DNA of 7,083 bases, from NCBI GenBank assembly GCA_013696905.1, contig JACCXP010000031.1:1-7083 (forward strand), in the 5' to 3' direction. The translations under genes were made by a program, and so were the position numbers. Within the stretch, counting starts at the first letter, position 1. Each line of letters begins with the position of its first letter. Below the pieces are notes generated by a model. That model had not been told where the DNA came from, did not search any database, and saw nothing but the letters and a program-made list of their open reading frames with translations. This document shows, in pieces, positions 1 to 7,083 of the stretch. Origin of the DNA: Thermoleophilaceae bacterium. GTDB taxonomy: Bacteria; Actinomycetota; Thermoleophilia; Solirubrobacterales; Thermoleophilaceae.

Positions 1-251
1 AGGCTGAGGCCGAAGGGCTCGACGAGGTCTTCCGCAAGGCCGGCTTCGACTGGCGCTCGGCGGGCTGCTCGATGTGCCTCGGGATGAACCCGGACATCCT
101 CCAGCCGGGCGAGCGCTGCGCCTCGACATCGAACCGCAACTTCGAGGGACGCCAGGGCCGCGGCGGTCGCTCGCACCTGGTGTCACCCGAGATGGCTGCA
201 GCGGCCGCCGTCGAGGGCCACTTCGTCGACATCAGGGAGTGGGGGAGCTGA
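1..251 (+). CDS. leuC: 3-isopropylmalate dehydratase large subunit, C-terminal end only (partial)
   Basis: The reading frame is open from base 3 to the TGA at 249-251; the 5' part lies outside the window. LeuC is the [4Fe-4S] aconitase-family subunit that, with LeuD, isomerises 2-isopropylmalate to 3-isopropylmalate in leucine synthesis and can also act on citramalate. The roughly 82 visible residues contain the family's C-terminal signature [12 protein letters not shown], whose two cysteines (codons at 66-68 and 75-77) match two of the three cluster ligands. They are followed by a [14 protein letters not shown] segment typical of substrate binding in LeuC, and by [22 protein letters not shown], split here as [12 protein letters not shown] and [10 protein letters not shown], near the natural end. 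The C terminus looks intact. The stop overlaps the leuD ATG by one base (TGATG), which implies translational coupling. The assignment rests on motif recognition and on the adjacent leuD. Confidence 0.95.
   Translation, partial: AEAEGLDEVFRKAGFDWRSAGCSMCLGMNPDILQPGERCASTSNRNFEGRQGRGGRSHLVSPEMAAAAAVEGHFVDIREWGS
241..247 (+). promoter_or_regulatory. Shine-Dalgarno-like sequence for leuD
   Basis: GGGGGAG lies within the last codons of leuC, three bases before the ATG at 251. A second purine run, AGGGAG, lies at 234-239, about 11 bases before the start. Either could pair with the 16S 3' end. Their presence supports the start at 251 over the longer upstream frame. Confidence 0.5.
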
Positions 252-811
252 TGGACGCCGTGACCATTATCGAGGGGCCGGTCTCGGTGCTCGATCGCGC
301 CGACGTCGACACCGACCAGATCATGCCCAAGCAGTTCCTCAAGCGCGTCGAGCGGACGGGCTTCGGCGAGTTCCTCTTCTTCGACTGGGCCAAGCAGCCA
401 GGCTGGAGCCTGCCGCCGAATCCGATCCTCGCGGCCGGGCGGAACTTCGGCTCTGGCTCCTCGCGCGAGCACGCTCCGTGGGGCCTCCAGGACTTCGGCT
501 TCCGTGCGGTCGTCGCTCCCTCCTTCGCCGACATCTTCTACACCAATTGCACGAAGATCGGCTTGCTGCCGGTAGTGCTGTCCCAGGACGACGTGCGCGC
601 GCTGATGAGCGCCGCGGAGGCCCGCATCGACCTCGACGCCCAAACCGTCTCCTTCGGCGAGCGCGAGGCCCGCTTCGAGATCGACGCGGAGACGAAGCGG
701 CGGCTCCTGAACGGGCTCGACGACATCGGCGTGACGCTCCACCAGAGCACCGAGATCGATGCCTACGAGCGCGACCGCGAGCGTTCCGGCCCTGTGACGA
801 CCGCGCTGTGA
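251..811 (+). CDS. leuD: 3-isopropylmalate dehydratase small subunit
   Basis: This 186-residue protein is the swivelling small subunit that completes the LeuCD isomerase active site in the cytoplasm. Visible family motifs are DVDTDQIMPKQFLK at residues 18-31, the hallmark GRNFGSGSSREHAPW at 63-77, which carries the substrate-contacting Ser/Arg loop, and FADIFYTNCTKIGLLPV at about 92-108. The length is normal for bacterial LeuD. The frame is open upstream to position 74, but that part lies over leuC and has no family similarity. The ATG at 251 was chosen because the homologous sequence begins there, it overlaps the leuC stop by one base, and a G-rich Shine-Dalgarno-like run (GGGGGAG, 241-247) precedes it. 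The gene ends in a GTGA overlap with the methyltransferase. In this cluster LeuCD probably handles both isopropylmalate and citramalate; that dual role is inferred from the nearby cimA. Confidence 0.96.
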   Translation: MDAVTIIEGPVSVLDRADVDTDQIMPKQFLKRVERTGFGEFLFFDWAKQPGWSLPPNPILAAGRNFGSGSSREHAPWGLQDFGFRAVVAPSFADIFYTNCTKIGLLPVVLSQDDVRALMSAAEARIDLDAQTVSFGEREARFEIDAETKRRLLNGLDDIGVTLHQSTEIDAYERDRERSGPVTTAL

Positions 812-1575
812 GCCGGGCGCTGACAACTCGCGACTGGGACGCCGCGACCTATCACCGCGTCTCAGACATCCAGTTCGGCTGGGGGCTCGAGGTTCTGGAG
901 CGGCTGCAGCTCGCGGGCGATGAGACGGTGCTCGACGCGGGCTGCGGCACCGGTCGCCTGAGCACTGTGATCGAGCAGCGGCTTCCCCGCGGGCGCCTGA
1001 TCGCCGTCGACGGCTCGCCCTCGATGGTCGAGCAGGCACGCGCGACGCTCGACCCGGCCACCCGCGTCGAGGTCGCCGACCTGAGCGAGCTTGCCCTCGG
1101 CGAGGCGGTCGACGCGGTCTTCTCGAACGCCGTCTTGCACTGGATAGGCGATCACGACCACCTGTTCGAACGCCTCGCGGCGGCGCTGCGGCCGGGCGGG
1201 CGGCTGGTCGCACAGTGCGGCGGCGAGGGCAACCTCGACGGCTTCCACGAGAAGCTCGACGCCGTCGCGCACGCGCCCCCGTTCGACGGGGCCTTCGCAG
1301 GCTGGGAGGGCCCCTGGAACTTTGCCTCTGCCGAGGCGACCACCAAGCGACTGCTGGCGGCGGGCTTCGAGCAGGTCGAGTGCTGGCTCGAGCCCCGGCC
1401 GGTCTCGCCGGCCGAGCCCGAGGCATTCCTCGCCACCGTCTGCCTCGGCCACCACCTCGAGCGCGTGCCCGAGGACCAGCGCGCGCGCTTCGTCGAGCGG
1501 GTCGCGAGTGCGGCGGCGCCGCTCGAGCTCGACTACGTGCGCCTCAACATCGACGCGCGTCGGCCGCGCGCGTGA
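808..1575 (+). CDS. SAM-dependent methyltransferase, trans-aconitate 2-methyltransferase-like
   Basis: This 255-residue class I (Rossmann-fold) methyltransferase starts at a GTG overlapping the leuD stop (GTGA, 808-811), with no Shine-Dalgarno, so translation is probably coupled. Motif I is [10 protein letters not shown] at residues 41-50. The acidic residue ending strand 2 is D68 in [11 protein letters not shown]. Motif II/III is [11 protein letters not shown] at 102-112, and LRPGGRL is at 127-133. The N-terminal DWDAATY resembles the start of E. coli Tam (WNPSLY), and the HW following the strand-4 motif also resembles Tam, which methylates trans-aconitate. The C-terminal half (from about residue 140, with CGGEGN, GPWNF, and [12 protein letters not shown]) belongs to the Tam-like actinobacterial proteins and probably forms the substrate lid. 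Its position between leuD and leuB suggests a tricarboxylate or dicarboxylate intermediate such as isopropylmalate, isopropylmaleate, citramalate or trans-aconitate. The fold and SAM use are solid; the substrate is inference. Confidence 0.88.
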   Translation: MSRALTTRDWDAATYHRVSDIQFGWGLEVLERLQLAGDETVLDAGCGTGRLSTVIEQRLPRGRLIAVDGSPSMVEQARATLDPATRVEVADLSELALGEAVDAVFSNAVLHWIGDHDHLFERLAAALRPGGRLVAQCGGEGNLDGFHEKLDAVAHAPPFDGAFAGWEGPWNFASAEATTKRLLAAGFEQVECWLEPRPVSPAEPEAFLATVCLGHHLERVPEDQRARFVERVASAAAPLELDYVRLNIDARRPRA

Positions 1576-2609
1576 GCGTCGCCGGCGGGGGGGCGCACAT
1601 CGTCGTCCTCCCCGGCGACGGCATCGGCCCCGAGGTGATGGCCGCCGCGCGGCGCCTGCTCGACGAGCTCGGGGCGTTCGAGGTCGAGGAGCAGCTCGTC
1701 GGCGGCGCCTCGATCGACGCCCACGGAACGCCCCTGACCGACGACGTGCTCGCGGCCTGCCGCGCTGCCGACGCCGTGCTGCTCGGCGCGGTCGGCGGAC
1801 CACGGTGGGACTCGAGGGGCCCCGGCTCGCCTCGCCCCGAGCAGGGCCTGCTCGGCCTGCGCAAGGGGATGGAGCTGTTCGCGAATCTGCGACCGGTCAG
1901 GCCGATCCCGGCGCTGCTCGACGCGAGCCCCCTGCGGCGCGAGCGGATCGAGGGCACCGATCTGTTGGTCGTGCGCGAGCTCACCGGCGGCATCTACTTC
2001 GGCGACAGCGGGCGCCGCGGCGACGAGGCATTCGACACCTGCGTCTACAGCGTCACCGAGATCGAGCGCATCGCCGAGGTAGCCTTCTCGCTCGCGCGCC
2101 GGCGCGTCACGAGCGTCGACAAGGCGAACGTGCTCGAGACCTCCCGACTGTGGCGGGAGACGGTCGAGCGCGTCGCTGCGGCCCACGAAGAGGTAGATCT
2201 CGACCACATGCTGGTCGACAACGCCGCGATGCAGCTCGTCGCCCGCCCCTCCGCCTTCGACGTGATCCTGACCGAGAACATGTTCGGCGACATCCTCTCC
2301 GACGAGGCCGCGATGCTGACCGGGTCGATCGGGATGCTGCCGAGCGCCTCGGTGGGGGCGGGCGGGCCCGGGGTGTTCGAGCCCGTCCACGGCTCGGCTC
2401 CAGACATCGCCGGCACGGGCCGCGCCAACCCGCTCGCCATGTTCGGATCGGTCGCGATGATGCTCCGCTACGGCCTCGACCGGGAGCGTGACGCCGCACG
2501 CATAGAATCCGCGCTCGACCGCGCACTCGAGGGGGGCCTGAGGACGCCCGACCTCGGTGGCTCGGCGAGCACCGAGGAGGCCACCCGGGCCGTACTCGCG
2601 AACCTCTGA
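1572..2609 (+). CDS. leuB: 3-isopropylmalate dehydrogenase
   Basis: LeuB oxidatively decarboxylates (2R,3S)-3-isopropylmalate to 2-oxoisocaproate with NAD+ and a divalent metal; it can also act on 3-methylmalate in the citramalate route. The 345-residue protein has the full active-site set, and the positions nearly match Thermus LeuB numbering: R97, R107, R135, Y142, K184, and metal-binding D216, D240 and D244 ([13 protein letters not shown]). The nucleotide loop [15 protein letters not shown] has D278, the aspartate linked to NAD rather than NADP preference. GDGIGPEV lies at 15-22 and LLGAVGGP at 70-77. The GTG at 1572 overlaps the methyltransferase stop (GTGA) and gives a standard N terminus; the frame is open upstream but unlike LeuB. 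No Shine-Dalgarno is seen. A run of seven G at 1587-1593 covers codons 6-8. A 13-base gap separates it from ilvE. Confidence 0.96.
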   Translation: MSVAGGGAHIVVLPGDGIGPEVMAAARRLLDELGAFEVEEQLVGGASIDAHGTPLTDDVLAACRAADAVLLGAVGGPRWDSRGPGSPRPEQGLLGLRKGMELFANLRPVRPIPALLDASPLRRERIEGTDLLVVRELTGGIYFGDSGRRGDEAFDTCVYSVTEIERIAEVAFSLARRRVTSVDKANVLETSRLWRETVERVAAAHEEVDLDHMLVDNAAMQLVARPSAFDVILTENMFGDILSDEAAMLTGSIGMLPSASVGAGGPGVFEPVHGSAPDIAGTGRANPLAMFGSVAMMLRYGLDRERDAARIESALDRALEGGLRTPDLGGSASTEEATRAVLANL

Positions 2610-2616
2610 GGGGAGG
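2608..2616 (+). promoter_or_regulatory. Strong Shine-Dalgarno site for ilvE
   Basis: GAGGGGAGG overlaps the leuB stop codon and lies six bases before the GTG at 2623. It is the best ribosome binding site in the window and marks the only internal junction without a stop/start overlap. It fixes the ilvE start at 2623 instead of the ATG at 2557 inside leuB. Confidence 0.8.
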
Positions 2617-2622
2617 CAACAC

Positions 2623-3545
2623 GTGAACACCGCCGACTTCATCTGGATGAACGGTGACTTCGTCGCCTGGGAGGACGCGAAGGTGCACGTACTGACGCAC
2701 TCCCTGCACTACGGCACCGGCGTCTTCGAGGGCATCCGGGCATACGAGACCGAACGCGGGGCTGGCATCTTCCGTCACCGCGAGCACCTCGAGCGTCTCG
2801 AGCGCTCGGCCAAGCTCTACTACATGGACATCCCGTACACGCTCGAGCAGCTGCGCGAGGCGACCCACGAGCTGATCGTGCGCAACGGGTTCAAGGCCTG
2901 CTATGTGCGCCCGATCGTCTACCGCGGCTACGGCCCGATGGGGCTCGACCCGCTGGAGAATCCGGTCGATGTGACGATCGCCGCCTACGAGTGGGGCGCC
3001 TATCTCGGTGAGCACGGCAAGCGCGACGGCGTGCGCGCGCGCGTCTCGTCCTGGCGGCGGATCTCCTCCGACTCACTGATCCCGAGCGCCAAGGCGAGCG
3101 GCCAGTACCTCAACTCGATCCTGGCGAAGATCGAGTCGAAGAACGCGGGCTACGAGGAGGCGATTCTGCTCGATCACAAGGGCGACGTCTGCGAGGGCAC
3201 GGGCGAGAACGTGTTCGTGGTCTACGGCGGCGTGATCGCGACGCCGCCGCAGTCCGCCTCGATCCTCGACGGCATCTCGCGCAAGTCGGTTATGCAGATC
3301 GCCCGCGACCTCGGCTACGAGGTCGTCGAGCGCGACATCGCCCGCGCCGAGCTCGTGCTCGCCGACGAGCTGTTCCTGACCGGCACGGCCGCCGAGCTGA
3401 CCCCGGTGTGCGAGATCGACGATCACGACCTCGGCCGGCCCGGGCCGATCACGTGTGAGCTCCAGGCCGCCTTCGACGACGCGCTCCACGGCCGCTCGGC
3501 CCGCTATGCCGACTGGATCGACGTGGTGGAGGTGCCCACGCGGGC

Positions 3546-3549
<4 letters not shown>
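2623..3549 (+). CDS. ilvE: Branched-chain amino acid aminotransferase (class IV)
   Basis: IlvE is a cytoplasmic fold-type IV PLP enzyme that reversibly transfers an amino group between glutamate and the 2-oxo acids of leucine, isoleucine and valine. The 308-residue length is normal. Visible motifs are HSLHYGTGVFEGIRAYE beginning at residue 26, GYGPMGLDPL, and YEWGAYLG. The PLP lysine is K157 in SAKASGQYLNS. The cofactor-pocket glutamate is E191 in CEGTGENVF, and the phosphate-binding loop is LTGTAAELTPV around T253-T255. The sequence matches group I IlvE better than D-amino acid aminotransferase or aminodeoxychorismate lyase, because of the YGTGVFEG and EGTGENVF contexts. The start is the GTG at 2623 after a strong Shine-Dalgarno; the first residues then read VNTADFIWMNGDFV, as expected. 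The 3' end overlaps cimA by ATGA. It supplies the final step for the products of the surrounding genes. Confidence 0.95.
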
Positions 3550-5149
<1,600 letters not shown>

Positions 5150-5153
<4 letters not shown>

Positions 5154-6319
5154 GCTCAAGCACCTCTGGCACCCAGCTCGAGCGACGCCACGAGCTGGTG
5201 CCGCTCGCCCGCCCGATGATCGGCGAGCGCGAGGAGCAGCTCGTGCTCGAGGTGCTGCGCTCGCGCCGGTTGTCGCTCGGCCCGCGCGCGTCTGCCTTCG
5301 AGCAGGCCTTCGCCGCGCGCCTCGGAGCGCCGCACGCAGCCGCGGTCTCGAGCGGCACCGCCGGCCTGCACCTCGCCGTGCGCGCCGTCGGCATCGAGGC
5401 AGGCGACGAGGTGGTCACATCGCCCTTCTCGTTCGTCGCCTCCTCGAACTGCGTGCTCTACGAGGGCGCGCGACCGGTGTTCGCCGACATCGACGCGCGG
5501 ACGCTCGACATCGACCCGCAGGCCGCCGCCGCCGCGGTGAGCGATCGCACTACCGGCCTGCTGCCGGTCCACATCTTCGGCTACCCCGCGGACATGCCGG
5601 CGCTCGAGGGGCTGGCGGCGAAGCGCGGGCTGTGGATGGTCGAGGATGCCTGCGAGGCGCTCGGCGCTGTCCACGGCGACGGTGCGGCCGTCGGCGCCCG
5701 CGGCAATCCCTCGGTGTTCGGCTTCTATGCCAACAAGCAGCTCACGACGGGCGAGGGCGGCATGGTCTTGCTCGACTCGGAGCAGCACAAAGCGCGCATC
5801 GACTCCGAGCGAAACCAGGGCCGCGCGCCCGACATGGGGTGGCTCGACCACGACCGCCTCGGCTTCAACTACCGGCTCTCCGACGTCGCCTGCGCGCTCG
5901 GCCTGGCGCAGCTCGAGCGCCTCGACGAGATGCTCGCCGAGCGGGGCCGCGTCGCCGCCCTCTACGGAGAGGCGCTGGCGGGCATCGAGGGCCTCACGCT
6001 GCCGTGCCCGGACGCCGGAGGCGACCGCCGCGGGTGGTTCGTCTACGTCGTCCAGCTCCCGCGGCGCGTCGAACGCGACGCCTGTGTCGAGGGGATGCGC
6101 TCCCGTGGCATCGACACCAAGCCCTACCTACCGGCGATCCATCTGATGAGCTTCTATCGCGAGCGTTTCGGCCACCGCGAGGGCGAGTTTCCGGTCTGCG
6201 AGGACGTCGCCCGTCGCTCGCTGGCGCTGCCCTTCTTCCCGGAGCTCTCGGAAGCACAGGTGGACCGGGTGACGGGCGCGCTGCGGGAAGTGCTGCGCTG
6301 CGGCCCGTCGGTGCGCTAG
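5150..6319 (+). CDS. DegT/DnrJ/EryC1/StrS-family PLP aminotransferase
   Basis: This 389-residue fold-type I PLP enzyme belongs to the family that transaminates nucleotide-linked keto-sugars, usually for cell-surface glycans or glycosylated metabolites. Visible marks are SSGTAGLHL at 67-75 (cofactor phosphate contacts), SPFSFVASSN at 91-100, the EDACEALGA segment with D166 facing the pyridine nitrogen, and the Schiff-base lysine K196 in FYANKQLTTGEGG. The SDVACALGLAQLERLDE segment and the C-terminal PYLPAIHLMSFY are also typical. Catalytic residues are intact, so it is an aminotransferase rather than a DesII- or ColD-like dehydratase variant in which the lysine is replaced. The GTG overlaps the cimA stop (GTGA), with no Shine-Dalgarno, so it seems co-translated with cimA. 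No sugar-nucleotide genes are visible, and the substrate is unknown. Its place at the end of a branched-chain amino acid operon is unexplained. Confidence 0.92.
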
Positions 6320-6331
6320 ACCCACCCTGAC

Positions 6332-6376
6332 AAGTCGTTCAGGTCGCGAACAGTTCAGGGATTCTGGACGACTTTT
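6332..6376 (+). terminator. Probable Rho-independent-like terminator of the leu/ilv/cimA operon
   Basis: AAGTCGTTCAGG (6332-6343) pairs with TCTGGACGACTT (6363-6374) as a 12-base stem with two G-U pairs and a 19-base loop. The stem runs into a short T run (TTTT, 6373-6376). It starts 12 bases after the aminotransferase stop. The T tract is short and the loop is long, so this is a moderate candidate; in G+C-rich actinobacteria, hairpins with little or no T tract are common terminators. The stem is nearly symmetric, so it could also form in the opposing transcript. Confidence 0.45.
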
Positions 6377-6410
6377 CGCGGGACCTGTCGCAATGCTGCG
6401 AGGGCCCGCG
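6377..6410. repeat. Nested inverted repeat between the convergent genes
   Basis: CGCGGG (6377-6382) pairs with CCCGCG (6405-6410). Inside it, TCGCA (6388-6392) pairs with TGCGA (6397-6401) around the four-base loop ATGC. It lies two bases after the stop of the minus-strand acetyltransferase gene and may act as its 3' hairpin. On that strand it is followed by AAAA rather than T, so it does not fit a classical intrinsic terminator. Confidence 0.4.
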
Positions 6411-6412
6411 CC

Positions 6413-7006
6413 TCAGGTAAGTCGCTTCACGTACGCCACCACTCCCGGCACTGCCCCGTAGGGCTCACGCGCGGCGGCGACGGCGAAGCCGGCCGCTTCG
6501 TAGAGCGCCCGGGCGGAAGCGTTGCCGCCGCCGGTGTCGAGCGCCACGGCACCGAGGCCGGCCGTCCACGCGCGGCGCTCAGCGTCCGCGAGCAGCGCGC
6601 GAGCCGCCCCTCGCCGCCGCAAGGCAGCGCTCGTCGCGAGCGCGTCCACGTACAGCGCATCCGGGGGCGGTGGAGGAACCGCTTCGCTGCCGAGGCGAAA
6701 GACCCGCAACGCCTCGGCCCAGCGCCATGGCGCCATCCCACGCAGCGCGATCCGCAGCAAGCGGCGTGCGCGCCGGTCACCCTCGGCGGAGGGAAAGGCG
6801 GCCAGCACGCCCGCCACGCGACCTTCGACCTCTGCGATGCTGACCGTCTCGCAGCTCGCGGTGTTGCCGTTGCGACGAAACGCTCGCTCGAGCAGAGCGA
6901 GCGCCGGGCGCCGGCTGCCCAGGAACTGGTCGTACTTCGCGGCGGCGCTCTCGTAGAGGAGCTCCGCCACCCGCTCAGCGTCGTCTTGCCGCGCGGCACG
7001 CACCAT
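6413..7006 (-). CDS. GNAT-family N-acetyltransferase
   Basis: This 197-residue protein (from the ATG at 7006) has the GNAT fold, which transfers acetyl from acetyl-CoA to an amine. The N terminus VRAARQDDAERVAELL is the usual first strand and helix. LYVDALATSAALRRRGAARALL (residues 118-139, in two parts LYVDALATSA and ALRRRGAARALL) is strand 4 plus the pyrophosphate-binding loop (R/Q-x-x-G-x-G/A form). NASARALYEAAGF at 162-174 is the typical C-terminal motif. A proline run, PPPPP, lies at 111-115 just before strand 4. The start at 7006 is chosen because the fold begins there, but it has no visible Shine-Dalgarno. In-frame starts at 7039 (ATG) and 7048 (GTG, with AGGA close upstream) would add 11 or 14 residues. 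The substrate cannot be predicted. It faces the leu operon convergently and is probably unrelated to it. Confidence 0.85.
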   Translation of the reverse strand: MVRAARQDDAERVAELLYESAAAKYDQFLGSRRPALALLERAFRRNGNTASCETVSIAEVEGRVAGVLAAFPSAEGDRRARRLLRIALRGMAPWRWAEALRVFRLGSEAVPPPPPDALYVDALATSAALRRRGAARALLADAERRAWTAGLGAVALDTGGGNASARALYEAAGFAVAAAREPYGAVPGVVAYVKRLT

Positions 7007-7083
7007 GACGCCGGAGGTCGTGCTCGCTTCGCCGGTCATCGAGCGCACGCATCCTAGTGCCGGCGCGGCGTTCCTAGACTGGC
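7007..7083 (-). other. Upstream region of the acetyltransferase gene, cut by the window edge
   Basis: These bases hold the possible in-frame alternative starts at 7039 and 7048, and on the minus strand a TAGGAT hexamer (7051-7056) of the TANNNT type that could be a -10 element or, through its AGGA, a weak ribosome binding site for the GTG at 7048. No convincing -35 hexamer is seen before the sequence ends. Confidence 0.25.

Noticed and set aside
74..250. N-terminal extension of leuD to an ATG at 74
   Set aside because: It overlaps the real leuC reading frame and shows no LeuD similarity; residue 1 of the family matches the ATG at 251.
862..1803. Long minus-strand open frame (313 codons) opposite the methyltransferase and leuB
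   Set aside because: Its translation is Arg/Ala/Gly-rich with no recognisable fold, and it lies wholly antisense to genes with clear motifs. Long antisense frames are expected where third positions are mostly G or C.
1322..2491. Plus-strand 389-codon frame overlapping the methyltransferase and leuB
   Set aside because: Its composition is dominated by Arg, Ala and Pro, it has no motif, and it is out of frame with both supported genes.
1533..2642. Minus-strand open frame (369 codons) opposite leuB
   Set aside because: No family motif is present; it is the complement of leuB codons in a G+C-rich gene and crosses the leuB/ilvE junction.
5156..5851. Minus-strand 231-codon frame opposite the DegT aminotransferase
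   Set aside because: It is an antisense shadow with no recognisable domain, start signal or separate gene context.
6522..6956. Plus-strand 144-codon frame opposite the acetyltransferase
   Set aside because: It is Ser/Arg/Ala-rich sequence antisense to a gene with clear GNAT motifs.

Overview
The window is one stretch of a G+C-rich bacterial chromosome (roughly 70% by eye, strong G/C preference at third codon positions, many GTG starts). The protein sequences resemble those of Actinomycetota, perhaps the Thermoleophilia (Solirubrobacterales/Gaiellales) type. That placement is an inference from style and gene order; there is no rRNA or other phylogenetic marker here.

Layout: positions 1-6319 hold seven tightly packed plus-strand genes that look like one operon. 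They are the 3' end of leuC, leuD, a SAM-dependent methyltransferase of the trans-aconitate methyltransferase type, leuB, ilvE, a citramalate synthase (cimA), and a DegT/DnrJ/EryC1/StrS-family PLP aminotransferase. Five of the six junctions are 1- or 4-base stop/start overlaps (TGATG, GTGA, ATGA). The exception is leuB-ilvE, a 13-base gap where ilvE has a clear Shine-Dalgarno sequence. The operon continues upstream, so its promoter or leader is not visible. Positions 6320-6412 are a short intergenic region with inverted repeats, including a probable terminator. A minus-strand GNAT acetyltransferase gene (6413 to about 7006) converges on the operon, and its upstream region runs off the window.

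How the genes work together: CimA condenses pyruvate and acetyl-CoA to (R)-citramalate. LeuCD isomerises it and LeuB oxidatively decarboxylates it to 2-oxobutyrate, giving threonine-independent entry into isoleucine synthesis. LeuCD and LeuB also serve leucine synthesis, and IlvE carries out the last transamination of all three branched-chain amino acids. No 2-isopropylmalate synthase (leuA), ilvBN, ilvC or ilvD is present, so these must lie elsewhere. The two genes not explained by textbook branched-chain synthesis are the methyltransferase between leuD and leuB and the DegT-family aminotransferase at the 3' end. The methyltransferase is the best candidate for something under-described: a carboxyl methyltransferase acting on an intermediate or by-product of the pathway in which it is embedded. 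No mobile elements, CRISPR arrays, tRNA or rRNA genes were seen.
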